Below, piece after piece: positions 1 through 11,272 of a stretch of 64,000 nucleotides of DNA. The DNA is from Areca catechu (lineage: Eukaryota > Streptophyta > Magnoliopsida > Arecales > Arecaceae). A program made the translations under genes and the position numbers. Where the stretch lies: NCBI GenBank assembly GCA_021397845.1, contig CM038040.1:64434088-64498087 (forward strand), in the 5' to 3' direction. The first letter of the stretch is position 1. Every line of letters starts with the position of its first letter. The notes under the pieces are model-generated. The model had not been told where the DNA came from. It did not search any database and saw only the letters and a list, made by a program, of their open reading frames with translations.

Positions 1-474
1 GTTGATTAAGTTAGGTTTAGTTAAAATGCAGAATGTTGCAGAAATCAGAGAATTAGGGTTTCAGTCGATGCAAAGTTTGACACAGATTTAGATGCAAACA
101 AAAATCAAAAAAATTATAGAGAAAAGGATGGATGGTGATGATTCTACCTACCAAATCTCATATAGAACAAAAATCAAATGAAGATGCAAATCTTAGGGGT
201 TTTGGACTGCTATAGAAATATTTAGGATTCTATTAGGGTTCCTATGATGCTGACTTTTAGGACATTAGGGTTTCTATAAAAACAATTAAAAATTATGATA
301 ATTACTAGGACAGAACAGAAGACATGCAGTGCAAATTTCATAGAAAAATAAAATGTTTAGGATGCTAAAATCAAATGAAACCTAGACACCTAATGTAGTG
401 GACAGAATGCTGAATTAGGGTTTGTGAATGCAAAGCAAATATAAAACTATCCTAAACCCGCTCTAATACCAAAC
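1..474 (-). mobile_element. Chromovirus X, start of internal region (5' UTR)
   Basis: On the minus strand this is the sequence just downstream of the 5' LTR of a Ty3/gypsy element that leaves the window at the left. It is AT-rich with no convincing ORF. The first bases after the primer-binding site (TTTGGTATTAGAGC then GGGTTTAGGATAG) resemble the same place in element E (TTTGGTATCATAGC then ATGGTTTAGGACATG), so X and E belong to one family. gag would lie left of position 1. Confidence 0.55.
460..472 (-). promoter_or_regulatory. Primer-binding site of chromovirus X
   Basis: Minus strand reads TTGGTATTAGAGC immediately inside the LTR end ...CCTGCATCA. This is one base from the usual plant initiator-tRNA-Met primer-binding site TGGTATCAGAGC. 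It fixes the LTR edge and the orientation. Confidence 0.7.
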
Positions 475-2085
475 TGATGCAGGATGACTCTAAGATTGCT
501 AAACATACAGGAAAAATAGTAAAATAATTTTTTTGTGATTTTTATATTTTAGTTTGTAAGCTAAATTCCCAAATAAAAGTAAGAACTAGCAAGAAGAGCA
601 ATGCATAGAATCATCATATCGCAGGCAAACTCATGCAAAATAATAAATTCTAGGACCCGAGAATTGAGAAACTCCCGGATTAGGATAGCTTATCTTTATC
701 AAATCAGAATTAAAAGAAGGAAAGGACATTACTAATTAGTGATTTGAAGGATTTTCGATGAAGAGATCACACAGCACTCTGATTGGAGTTTAGATGATGA
801 GGTTCGGTTCCCTTGATTAGATGGCTGATTTGGATGGTTTCGAATGCAAGGAAAGCCTCCTCTGGGGAGGTGAAACACCTCAGGGATCCTACAAAATATC
901 AAGGGTCAATCAAAATAGCAAGTAAGAAAAAGAAAGAGGATTAGATTTAGAAGGAATCAGGTTAGGGTATAGAAGTGGGGCGGCTTGAAGCTTGATGAAG
1001 ATCTCTTTGCTTAGTGGCCTAGGGAACTCCTTCTTGGACATGTGAAGGCTTGGATAGTAGTGATTTTGGGTGTGGAAGGATGCTAGGGCAGCAAGGAAAC
1101 ACAAACACAAATCAAAGAACAAAAAAAAACAAAGTAACACAAGCTCGCAAGAAACACAAATCAAAGAACCAAAAAAAACAAAGTAACACAAGCTCGCAAG
1201 CTCAAAATAAATTCACCAGGGTTTTGATATCATGAATAAAAGTTGATTACAAGCGGGGGAGGGATGGGATATTTATAGAGTTCCCATGCCCTCACTAACC
1301 ATGGTTTCACTTGGGTTACAATTCCTCTTCAAAATTGGAATACAAGTCCTTTCTTAGCTAGGTTAGAAAAACAAATCCCCATTAGGTTAGGAATTGACCT
1401 AGTCTTCTCCTTTTTCCTTCATGCTTTGACTATTCCACTCAAAGACACCTCTTGGACTTGGTCAACACTTCAAGGACACCTAGGAGGGTGTGTTGGGCTT
1501 TTAGGGGCAGCAAGGGACCGGCTCAAAGGGGCTTGGGTGCAAGGGTTTGGGCCTCTGGAAGCTGGGGTGGCCTGGTAGCCTGGTAGCAGGAATATTTCAT
1601 AGAATCTTGCTTCTTTAGGGCTTGGGCTTGGCACTTGGACTTGACTTCTTTGGGCTAGGATATAGAGGGACCTTTGGAATCATGGATGCCCTGGTTTGGA
1701 AATATGCTCTGGCATCTGGACTGGAATCTGGGCATCTAGAAGACATATGGAAAGAATCAGGGTTTCTGGAAGCATCTTGGATCCTGGGTTGTCACATAAA
1801 ATCCAATGGGCTGATGTAGTGGCCTCTGACTCCTGGATGTTGCTTGGTAGAACTCCAAAGTAGGGTGACCTCCTCTCTTGTACAAAAATTGAGCTCATAC
1901 TGAACTCATAATTGATGTACAGGACTCAAAATTCTGACTAGGTTGAGGGTTGAGACAAATCAACTAACCTCAACTTATTACAGGACTCGATTTTAATTGA
2001 TTACAAAATTCTCAAAACTTTGACACATGACTAATTAAACCATATGGGATCCAGAAATCTATGTCTGATCCTGGTGTCCCCACCA
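475..2085 (-). repeat. 5' LTR of chromovirus X (about 1.6 kb)
   Basis: On the minus strand the LTR opens TGGTGGGGACACCAGGATC and closes CATCCTGCATCA, next to a tRNA-Met-type primer-binding site. The same opening (TGGTRYGGACACCAGG) and closing bases occur in the LTRs of element E and the opening also in fragment F. Small ORFs inside (for example near 1050-1235 and 1622-1819) look like chance frames. At 2086 the sequence passes directly into copia LTR sequence (GGAAGTGCTG), so X was inserted into that LTR. Confidence 0.7.
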
Positions 2086-3688
2086 GGAAGTGCTGTAAGA
2101 AGGAGGAGGGTGCTCGAGCCACACACATGTCTGGCCTCTACAGGATATCTACACTTGGGCTCGACTGTGATCAACTCCCTCGAAATGCTAGCTCTTCGGG
2201 ATCCTTGATCGATCTTCTTCTTCCAGGAAGACTAGAAGAAGAGTAGGAACCCCTTCCCAAAATCTCTCTTCCCAAGACCTAGTTAGACTGCTAGGTTGCT
2301 CACACCTAATCCCTAGAACTCTCACAACCCTTCTTTATCTTCTCTCTAGTAGTGTTGTAACTTGTAACCTTTGTAGCCTATACAATGACCCTCATTTATA
2401 GGTGCAGCCAAGAGAAGGAGAAAGAGGAAGGAGGAGAAATGAGGGGAGAGAATGGGGGAGAGGATCAAGGCCATACCAAATGGGTCTAACCTATTAAGGT
2501 AAGTACGACTTTCATACCATAAAGCCTTGGAGCCAAAACTGGTTTGATTTCGAAATTCAAACCAGGTCAAAACCTATTCAAAAACCTTCCACAAAATCCT
2601 CCCATAAGTTTTGTTTGTCATAGGAAGTGTAGGAACCCAAAAATTGCCAAGTGTTAACACTTCACCAAGTGTCGACACCTGTAAAATTACAAGTGTCGAC
2701 ACTTGGAAAAAAGTCAATCATATTGACTTCTGGTGATGACAAACGATTCCCAATCGTCGATTAGCCTCAAGATCAGATAGAAATCCTCTATGGTGTGTGA
2801 CCCCATAGGTTCGAACACTAAGCCGATAGCACTGGAACAATTTCAGTACCAGTCAAAGTCCTCATCTAGTAATGATACCCGAGTCCAGATAGGTCGAAGA
2901 TGCAGAGCACCTCACAAGAACCTTTGGCATATAGTTGCCGCATAATTCATCCCTTTGACCTCATAATGCTCAGGATGACTTAGGGTTCAACTGCCAACCC
3001 TAAATTGGTTTATCCAGATCATGTCTCAACCTCACAAGTTTTGTGACTCCTCACAAGAACTACCTTGGCCAAGGCTTTGCTGAATTGAGACTTAGTGAGT
3101 CATTCACTCCAAACTATTTGGAGAGCTCAATTCCATCTTGATCCACCATCGCTCCTCAAGTACTTGACTATACCCAGAAACCTTCCATCATTGGATTAAA
3201 AATCCAGGTAGTATGGCACCAAAGTATAGTGAGTTGCTTGCAAGCTGCCATGGTGACCTCAGGTCTGAGGGACACATATACCCATATCCCTTCGCGAGCA
3301 ATCCTTTGGCAGAAGGGTGCTCCGCAGATGGTCACATTTAGTGAAATGTCACACATTTTACTTGTATGTCATACCAGTGTCTCCACACTCCTTGGTTAAG
3401 AGGACAACCAACAAATGTGATATACAACAACCTATACTTGATACATTGTCGTCCTATAATAATGTATCATTTGGTTGTGAACTAGTTTAAGAACTACTTG
3501 ATATATCTTCTCTATATCAAATAATGTAGTTCTAAGGACTCCATCATACAAGAATTCATTTCAGGAAAATGTAAATATGGTTAACAGTCAAAAATAACTT
3601 TTATTTATTAAAGAATTCATATACAAAATACAAGATAGCACAACCATCAACAGCCTAGACGATTGGCTTTGGGACACAATTCTTATCA
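2086..3688 (-). repeat. Copia 3' LTR (partial)
   Basis: It matches the right-hand LTR at 9055-9786 and at 13284-13877, with obvious shared runs at GTGTGTGACCCCATA and TGAGTCATTCACTCC. On the minus strand it begins TGATAAGAATTGTGTCCC (the other copy begins TGTTGGGAATTGTATCCC). The last 230 or so bases of the LTR are missing because chromovirus X is inserted at 2086. A frame at 3168-3356 (minus) recurs at 13363-13545 only because the LTR is duplicated; I do not call it a gene. Confidence 0.8.
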
Positions 3689-3700
3689 ACTCCCACTTGG
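3689..3700 (-). promoter_or_regulatory. Copia polypurine tract
   Basis: Minus-strand CCAAGTGGGAGT lies directly before the 3' LTR start. It is the expected plus-strand primer for reverse transcription. Positions 3701-3848, between it and RNase H, hold the 3' end of the pol reading region and no separate feature. Confidence 0.55.
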
Positions 3701-3848
3701 ACTAAAGCCAATCAGTACAGAATCTCGTTCACATTTTTCATTTGCAACAGTCGAACTCTTGAACTCCGATGGCTTTAGTGAAGGGGTCAGCTAGGTTTTC
3801 CTTTCCATCGATCTTCAAAAGGTCAATGTCACCTCGTTCCATGATCTC

Positions 3849-4130
3849 TCATACAAGGTGATAGCACCGTAGAATATGCTTTATACGGTGATGAGACATT
3901 AGCTCTTTGGCTTGAGCAATGGCTCCAGTGTTGTCACAGTATACCGGAATAGGACCATCCAGGGAAGGTGCCACTCCCAGCTCGTCAAGGAACTTCCGCA
4001 ACCACACAGCTTCCTTTGCTGCATCTGATGCTACAATGTACTCTACTTCGCATACTGAGTCCGCCATAGTAGGCTGCTCAGGACTTTTCCAGTAGACAAC
4101 TCCATTTAGGGTAAAGATAAATTCTGACAT
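3849..4130 (-). pseudogene. Copia RNase H domain (pol C-terminus)
   Basis: This encodes the C-terminal RNase H part of the copia polyprotein, which removes RNA from the RNA-DNA hybrid. The residues CEVEYIVASDAAKEAVWLRK, VYCDNTGAIAQAKE and HHRIKHI are the standard copia RNase H landmarks (the family has ...AEY.A...A..E..WL and ...CDN..A). A recognisable but broken linking stretch joins it to the reverse transcriptase upstream (4131-4553). The start shown is only an in-frame Met; the domain was part of a longer polyprotein. Confidence 0.8.
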
Positions 4131-4553
4131 ACTCTTGCTATCATCCTTATCTGACTGGAAAATAGAGTCAGTATACCTATAACTTTCAAGTCAGATTCTC
4201 CATAAATTAGCTATTGGTCCTTAGTATTTCGTAAATGCTTAAGGATGGTCTTTACCACTTTCCAATGAGCTTCACCTGGGTCAGACTAGTATATGCTCAC
4301 TACGCTTAGTGAATATGCCACGTCTGGTCTACTACACATCATAGCATACATGATAGAACCCACTACTGAAGTATAAGGGGTTCTACTCATGCGCTCTCTC
4401 TCCTAAGGAGTTGTCGCATAATTCCATTTGGAGAGATCAATTCCAGTGCCTATCGGGAGATAGTCCTTCTTAGATTTTTCATGCTGAACCGTTTTAGCAT
4501 GGTGTCGATGTACGTAGACTGGGATAGTCCCAGAAGCCTCTTAGATCTATCTC

Positions 4554-5933
4554 TTAGATCTTCATACCTAGTATGTAAGAGACTTCACCCAAGTCCTTCA
4601 TAGAGAACTGAGATGATAACCAGACCTTTATTCCTTGCAGCGCTGCGATGTCATTCCTGATTAAGAGAATGTCATCCACATACAGTACAAAGAATACAAT
4701 CACAGATTCATTAGCCCATTTGTAAATGCAAGGCTCTTCTCCGTTCCTAATGAAGCCATACGACTTGATACACTTATCAAATCGCATGTTCCAACTCCTT
4801 GATGCTTGCTTCAGTCTGTAGATAGAGTTTTGAAGCCTGCACACCTTTGACTCATCTGTGGATGTGAACCCTTTAGGTTGTATCATATACACCTCCTCTT
4901 CTAGCTCACCATTCAAGAAAGCTATTTGGACATCCATTTGCCAGATTTCATAGTCAAAGTGCGCTGCTAAAGCAAGCATAATCCGAATGGATTTGAGCAT
5001 TGCCACAGGAGAGAACGTTTCATCACAGTTAATACCATAATATTGATGATACCCCTTGGCAACCAGATGGGCTTTATAGGTCTCTACATGTCCGTCTGCG
5101 CCCCTTTTCCTTTTGAAAATCCATTTGCACCCAATGGGTTTTATCCCTTCAGGTGGATCAAACAATGTCCATACATTGTTGATCTCCATGGACCCCATTT
5201 TAGATTTCATGGCTCCTAGCCATGATTCAGAGTTGGACCTCTGCAATGCATCCATATAGATGATTGGATCCTCATTGTTCTCATCGAGTTCAATGGGATC
5301 ACCGTCCTGGATCAAGAAATCGTAGTATTTGCCCGGTCGACTGGGTACTCTACCGGATCTTTTTATTGGTTCCTGAGTGGGCTCAGGGTGTGATCTAATT
5401 ACAACCAGTTCTATGTTGTCCGTTAAATATGTCGGTTCTTCTACTTGTTGAACTTCACTAAGTTCAATCCTAGCGGCTACAGTCCCTTCACCAAGGAACT
5501 CTTTTTCCAAAAAGATAGCCCTAAGACTGACGAACAACTTTTGTTCCTCAGCTAAGTAGAAATAATATCCCTTAGGCTCTTTTGGATACCCAACAAATAG
5601 GCACCGATCAGACCTAAGTCCAAGTTTGTCCGTTTCCAAATATTTTACATAAGCCAGGCACCCCCAGACCCAAAGGTGTGAAAGTGTTGGCTTACATCCA
5701 GTCCACATCTCATATGGTGTTTTACTAACGGACTTACTTGGAGACCTATTCAGAAGGTAACAGGCTGATTCTAGAGCATATCCCCAAAAAGATATTGGTA
5801 GAGAAGCAAAGCCCATCATGGACCGAACCATGTCTAACAGGGTTCGATTCCTCTTTTCAGACACTCCATTTAATTGAGGTGTCCCTGGAGGTGTACACTG
5901 AGAGAAAATCCCATTCTCCTCGAGATATGTCAA
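4554..5933 (-). pseudogene. Copia integrase C-terminal half and reverse transcriptase
   Basis: This is the longest open frame in the window (459 codons). Residues 1-60 hold the end of the integrase core (ENGIFSQCTPPGTPQLNGV.E..NRTLLDM). Roughly 200-250 is the linker to reverse transcriptase (DALQRSNSESWLGAMKSKM). From about 255 the reverse transcriptase follows: AHLVAKGYHQYYGINCDETF, AFLNGELEEEVYM and the catalytic FVLYVDDILLI. The family integrates cDNA (integrase) and copies element RNA (reverse transcriptase) inside virus-like particles. The frame is open over a long stretch, but its upstream part is separated from it by stops, so the polyprotein is broken. Confidence 0.88.
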
Positions 5934-5969
5934 AAACTCACCGAAAAGGTATTCACCACCTCAATCGGA

Positions 5970-6296
5970 TCAAAGGGTTTTGATACACTTTTCGGTTTGT
6001 TTTTCTACTTCATTACGATATCGTTTGAATATTTCAAATGATTCATATTTATGTCTCATCAAGAAGACATAACCATATCTCAAAAGGTCGTCTATAAAAG
6101 TAATGAAATAACCGTACCCACCCTTAGCACTAACATTCATGGGTCTGCATACATCAGCATGTACCAGACTTAGAATCTCTTTGACTCGTTCACCTTTTCC
6201 AGTAAAAGGTGACTTAGTCAATTTTCTAAGAAGAAATGACTCACAAGTTGAAAGTGAACTATCTTCACTAAAATCGAGGAGACCCTCGATTTTCAA
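5970..6296 (-). pseudogene. Copia integrase N-terminal half
   Basis: Residues VKEILSLVHADVCRPMNVSA and GYGYFITFIDDLLRYGYVFL mark the beginning of the catalytic core (family pattern L..IH.D.CGPM...S..G..YF.TFIDD.SR). It is preceded by the gag-pre-integrase/zinc-binding part, now degraded. It ends at a TGA, and a second TGA follows three codons later, both at places where the family usually has arginine. This fits CpG decay of CGA codons. The core continues in the downstream frame starting at 5933. Confidence 0.82.
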
Positions 6297-6407
6297 CCTA
6301 TTTATCCTATTCCTATTGATATGACCTAGCCTACAATGCTATAGGTACACTTCGCTAATATTATATATCCTAGGGCATTTGCTAGATCTGTACATTACAC
6401 TAACAGG

Positions 6408-6743
6408 TCACGATAGTACATAGATGCCATCACACATTTGTCCAGTCAAAATTACAGAACCATTCCAAATGATTTTGCAAATATCATTCTTTATTAATAG
6501 TTCATAACCATACATGGCCAACTGGCCTACAGAAATGACATTCAAAATAAAAGAAGGACGAAGATGACACTCATTCAAAATGATAATACAGGACTCGAAA
6601 ACAAGTTTAAAGACTCCCAATGCTAGAATTGGAACTCGGCATCCATTTTCCATGTTCAAGAACCTCTCACCGTCCTCGAATATTCTACTAACTTGAAGTC
6701 CCTGCAAAGAGTTGCAAATGTGAATTGGACTTCCTGTATCCAA
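6408..6743 (-). pseudogene. Copia aspartic protease region
   Basis: The frame opens with MDTGSPIHICNSL, matching the D-T/S-G active site of copia proteases (usually LDSGAS.H...). The distal HLRPSFILNVISVGQLA and ILTGQMCDGIYVL match the end of the protease and the start of the gag-pre-integrase region (N.IS...L and ...DGLY.L). The protease would cut the polyprotein. Its flanks are broken by stops. Confidence 0.75.
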
Positions 6744-6881
6744 TACCTAGTTAGTAGTATCGCAAACAGAGAAACTACAAGGTGTTATCATATAAATACC
6801 TTGTCCATGACCATCCTGCAGCTTTCTCTTCTTGGACCTGTTTGGGTAAAGAGATGCAATATAAAGAGGACATTTCCTCTT

Positions 6882-7658
6882 TTAATGACCCCGCTTCTTG
6901 TAGAAGAAGCACTCTGCTTGGCTTTGATCAGCCTTCACTTTCTTTGCCTGACTGGGCCCAGAAGCACTAAGCATCTTTTTCCCTTTATAATTTTTCTTCT
7001 TTCCTTTTTTAAAGGGATGACGCCCTCCCGAAGAACCTCTCACTAGATTCACCATCCCTTTATTCAACTGGTGGTCTTTTTCATAAGTCTGCAGCAACCC
7101 CAACAGACCATGGTAGTTGACTGCAGGCTTTTTCATTTTGTAATGATCGAGAAAATCTAGATAGGAGGGGAGAGAATTCAAAATCACATCTTTTCCAAGC
7201 TATTCATGCAAGGGACAGCCGAGCTTGCCTAGGCACTCAATCATCTCGATCATGTACAATACATGATCAATGACTAAGGCCCCATCATGCATCCGCACAT
7301 TATAGATATCACGGGAGACCCTGTACCTCTCAACGTCGTCTGGTAACCCGAAAGACTCCTTCAACCTTTGAAGGATTTCTTCCAACTGGGCTTCCTCAAA
7401 TTTGTGACTGAACTCATCGTTCATCGCTGCTAACATAATGCATCGGATAGTGGTTCTGTCAGAGAGCCACTTCTGATAAGTATCTCTGACAGAACCTTGA
7501 GCAGTGGTAGCAAGGATCTCAGGTGCCGAATCTGATATCACATACAAGATCCGTTCGTGCTCCAAGACAATCCTGAGCCTTCGATACCAGATATCAAAGT
7601 TGGGTCCATTGAGCTTCTCATTATCAAGAAGAGACCGGAGTGATAGGTTGGAAGACAT
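6882..7658 (-). pseudogene. Copia gag
   Basis: It starts at the ATG at 7658, which follows the long UTR. The N-terminal LLDNEKLNGPNFDIWYRRLR is the usual copia gag opening (L.G.NF..W...L). EEILQRLKESFGLPDDVERY and later ECLGKLGCPLHE lie in the gag core. A stop near 7200 splits the frame. The following part (7187-6882) is lysine-rich and ends in a nucleic-acid-binding zinc knuckle of the form C..Y/C....H....C, CFFYKKRGH, in which the second cysteine is replaced by tyrosine. Gag forms the virus-like particle. Broken here. Confidence 0.8.
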
Positions 7659-8804
7659 CTAAAAGGAAAACCAAAACTAATTATTATATATGAATTATTA
7701 ACCTAAAGACATGGTCATAATGCCAAAAACCTCGACACCAATCAATTCATCAAACTCAATTAGACTAGCCTAAAGACTCGGACTTTCCACTGAGCCACAA
7801 ATTAAGTCTATTTAGATTATGGACTAATCAATCTAGCTATTAGATAGATCTAGAGAAGAAATCTTAACTCAATATTTGATTAGATTAGTTTTCTAATTAG
7901 TTTAATGCATCTAAACTTAGGTTTAATCCAATTAAGGACCTAATAGAAGCTAACCCATGACCCTTAAGGCTTATTGAAATGATTTAAAATCTTTTGAATT
8001 ATATTCCTAGAGTTCTTAGTCATTCTTAATTCTTAATTAAGTTCAATAGCCTCAAATAAATTAAAATAATTTTAATTTATCACGTAAAATAATTTTACAA
8101 CAAATCAAAATTTGAATTCACTGTATTTCAAAAATTTTCATCCCAAGTGTCGACACTTCAGGAGCAAGTGTCGACTAAAGGCCTAAGACAGGGAAAAGAA
8201 AACAAAACGATCTATTTTCTGGACATGCTCATGTGTCGACACTTCGAAGGTCAAGTGTCGACACTTTAGGGTCAAGTGTTGACACTTCAGGGGCAACTGT
8301 CGACACTTCAACCTATCTTAGAAGAAAAATAGAAACCAGATCTCAAGAAGTGTCGACACTTCAACCTGTCTCAGAAGAAAAATAGAAACCATATCTCAGG
8401 AAATTTTTCCATGAGTCGACACTTCGAAGGCCATGTGTCGACTCACAGTCTGAGACAATGAAAAAACAGTGATTTCAAATCTAATGTTTCTCCAAACATT
8501 CAATCAAAATAGATCAAAACAATCATTTTAGATCTTATCTAAAGTTGTTTTATGATCATTTCATTAGATTAAAATATTTTTAACCTACAATTTTCTTTCT
8601 TCTTATTTTCCTTTTCAAGAGTCAATCACAGCGACACCCCTACATGCCATAAGAGATCTCATTGAATAGGAAGAGAGGGTCTTGCAGCCCTACTTCTCTC
8701 CTATGACCGGACGGCCATGGTGAAGCACTCAATCCAAGTACTTAAAAAAGAAAGGAGATGTTATTAGCATGCTAGCATCATTATACTACAAAAAGGAATC
8801 TATT
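7659..8804 (-). other. Copia 5' untranslated leader
   Basis: About 1.1 kb between primer-binding site and gag, without a coding frame. It is AT-rich near gag. The middle (8144-8445) holds a cluster of palindromes described separately. A 50-bp block (GTGTCGACACTTCAACCT... with AGAAGAAAAATAGAAACCA) occurs twice, at about 8300 and 8347. Confidence 0.6.
8144..8445. repeat. Cluster of AAGTGTCGACACTT palindromes
   Basis: About nine copies or near-copies of a 14-bp perfect palindrome, AAGTGTCGACACTT, occur within 300 bp, for example at 8144-8160, 8230-8245, 8253-8268 and 8346-8361. Some have one arm changed (CAACTGTCGACACTTC, CATGAGTCGACACTTC). Three or four further copies lie in each copia LTR (about 2650-2705 and 9587-9668). 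Spacing is irregular. Confidence 0.75.
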
Positions 8805-8816
8805 GCTCTGTTACCA
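8805..8816 (-). promoter_or_regulatory. Copia primer-binding site
   Basis: Minus strand TGGTAACAGAGC, one base from the tRNA-Met initiator complement TGGTATCAGAGC. It lies one base inside the LTR end ...CACCTTCA and therefore fixes the 5' LTR edge. Confidence 0.75.
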
Positions 8817-8817
8817 T

Positions 8818-9786
8818 TGAAGGTGAAAAACACCTACACCTAGCATACAATATGCAAGAAAACAGGGCAGAAAGATATGCATTTTAAAATAATTTTAAAT
8901 CATGCATAGCAAAAGGCTCGATAGATAGATCTAAACGATCTATCGATCTGCCTGCAACAGGATCTAGCATAATGACCTAGTATGCATATAACATCAAAGC
9001 AAGATAAACAGCAAATATAAAAGTACCATACCTTTACACCAAGAGAGAAGCAGTGGAAGTGCTGTAAGAAGGAGGAGGGTGCTCGAGCCACACACGTGTC
9101 TGGCCTCTACAAGATATCCACACCTGGGCTCGACTCTGATCAACTCCCTCGAAGTGCTAGCTCTTCGGGATCCTTGGCCAATCTTCTTCTTCCAGGAAGA
9201 CTAAGAGGAGAGTAGGAAACCCTTTCCAAAACCTCTCTTCCTAAGACCTAGCTAGATCGCTAGGTTGCTCACACCCAATCCCTAGAACTCTCATAACCCT
9301 TCTCTATCTTCTCTCTAGTAGTGTTGTATCTTGTAACCTTTGCAGCCTATACAATGACCCTCATTTATAGGTGCAGCCAAGAGAAGGAGAAAGAGAAAGG
9401 AGGAGAGATGAGGAAAGAGAATGGGGGAGAGGATCAAGGCCATACCAAACGGGTCTAACCTATTAAGGTAAGTATGACTTTCATACCATAAAGCCTTGGA
9501 ACCAAAACTGGTTTGAATTTGAAATTCAAACCAGGTCAAAACCTGCCCAAAATATCCCACGAAATCCTTACAAAATTTTTGTTCGTCAGTGTCGACACCC
9601 GAAAAATGCCAAGTGTCGATACTTCACCAAGTGTCGACACCTGCAAAATTCCAAGTATCGACACTTGGAACAAAGTCAATCATATTGACTTCTGGTGATG
9701 ACAAATAATTCCCAATCATCGATTAGCCACAAGATCAAATAGAAATCCTCTATGGTGTGTGACCCCATAAGTTCGAACACTAAGCC
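8818..9786 (-). repeat. Copia 5' LTR, first part
   Basis: It aligns with the left LTR from 9055 onward (AAGTGCTGTAAGAAGGAGG) up to 9786, where it breaks off at ...CACTAAGCC. The piece 8818-9054 has no partner in the left LTR because that copy is cut by X. The missing middle, equivalent to about 2826-3092 of the left LTR, was deleted when or after the LARD array arrived. Confidence 0.8.
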
Positions 9787-10427
9787 CACATGAATGAGAA
9801 GTGGTGCCTAACACATGATGACTCATGAATGCCCACATGAATGCCAAGTGGCACCCATGCATACAGATTTTCAGATTTTGATACTTGGCAACCACAAGAA
9901 GACACTTGGCACCCATGCATTTTGCTACCACTTTTTATGAAACTTGAAATTCAAATTTGTAGCTACCTTTCCCCCTCTTTCCATGTAAAATTTGAATTCC
10001 AAATGGGACTTAGAAGGCTATAAATAGGTCCTTAATCTCTTTGTAAAAAGAGGTTAGTGATGAATGAAAGTTTTTTAGAGAAGAATGACTCTTCCTTTGC
10101 TCCATAAGGAGAGGGTGTGAGGCCCAACCCCGGGACATGATGTGAGGTCATGTCTAGTTATCCCCTTCCTTGATTCCATCTTCCTTACCACCCTTATGTC
10201 CTTTAAGATTCACCCTAACAGCTCCATTAGTGAGCTGGGTGAGATGCCCTAGAGGTGAGAGATCTCTTTGTGAGTATGAGTCCCAAAGTCAATGAGATCC
10301 AGATCCCTGTCTTTCATCCCCATTATTTCCTTCACCACCCCTTTACAAAAAAAATAAAAAAAAAAAACCCTGATCTCAAAAACTTCTCAGCTCACCGACG
10401 ATCCTACCCTAATCCCATACCGCATCA
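9787..10427 (+). repeat. LARD LTR1 (5'-truncated)
   Basis: It matches LTR2 and LTR3 from TGCCAAGTGGYGCC through CTATAAATAGG (a TATA-like box near 10018-10026) to ...CGCATCA. About 130 bp of the LTR 5' end is missing at the junction with the copia LTR, consistent with a deletion across the insertion edge. Confidence 0.7.
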
Positions 10428-10496
10428 ATTTTTCCTCGGGCCCATGCTCACCGTCGTCTTCCTCAGTGGAGGAGTCTTCGCGATTGAAACTAATGA
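10428..10496 (+). mobile_element. LARD internal segment 1 (mostly deleted)
   Basis: Sixty-nine bases remain. They contain TCACCGTCGTCTTCCTCAG, which also occurs in the long internal segment near 11568, and end AATGA before LTR2 as the long one does. About 1.2 kb is deleted relative to the long segment. Confidence 0.6.
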
Positions 10497-11255
10497 TAGG
10501 GACATCGACCTGCACAAATCCCGGAGCAGCACAGATTCCAAAGTAGCATGAATCATGATGCAGTATGAATTTCGATGCAAATAAATTTAGATTTGAAGAT
10601 CATTTCATCGTCCACACAAGAATGCCTACATGAATGCCAAGTGGTGCCTAACACATGATGACTCATGAATGCCAAGTGGCGTCCATGCATGCAGGTTTTC
10701 AGATTTGGATTCTTGGCAACCACAAGGAGACACTTGGCACCCATGCATTTTGCCACCCCTTTTTATGAAACTTGAAATTCAAATTTGTAGCTACCTTTCC
10801 CCCTCTTTTCATGTAAAATTTGAATTCCAAATAGGGCTTAGAAGGCTATAAATAGGCTCTTAATCTCTTTGTAAAAGGAGGTTAGTGATGAATGAAAGTT
10901 TTTTAGAGAAGTGTGAGTCTTCTTTTGCTCCGAAAGGAGAGGGTGTGAGGCCCAACCCCAGGACATGATATGAGGTCATGTCTAGTTATCCCCTTCCTTG
11001 ATTCCATCTTCCTTACCACCCTTATGTCCTCTGAGATTCACCCTAACGGCTCCATTAGTAGGGTGGGTGAGATACCCTAGAAGAGACAGATCTCTCCGTG
11101 AGTATGAGTCCCAAAGTCCATGAGATCCAGATCCCTATCTTTCATCCCCATTATTTCCTTCACCACCCCTTTACAAAAAAAATATAAAAAGAAAACCCTA
11201 ATCTCAATGACTTCTCAGCTCGTCGACGATCCTACCCCGATCCCGTGCCACATCA
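10497..11255 (+). repeat. LARD LTR2
   Basis: Full-length copy. It begins TAGGGACATCGACCTG and ends CCACATCA. It contains TATAAATAGG near 10849 and a well-conserved block from GAGAGGGTGTGAGGCCCAACC to the 3' end. It is followed by a primer-binding site. Confidence 0.7.
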
Positions 11256-11257
11256 AT

Positions 11258-11272
11258 TTTGGTATTAAAGCC
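11258..11272 (+). promoter_or_regulatory. LARD primer-binding site
   Basis: TTTGGTATTAAAGCC follows LTR2 directly. It is a decayed form of the tRNA-Met complement TGGTATCAGAGCC. Confidence 0.6.

Noticed and set aside
910..1235. Overlapping small frames on both strands in the X LTR (93 and 61 codons)
   Set aside because: Low-complexity (ACAAAGTAACACAAGCTCGCAAG is tandemly repeated), no domain, inside an LTR.
3168..3356. Minus frame starting MCDISLNVTICGAP, conserved again at 13363-13545
   Set aside because: The two copies are the two LTRs of one copia element, so similarity is due to LTR duplication and not to selection.
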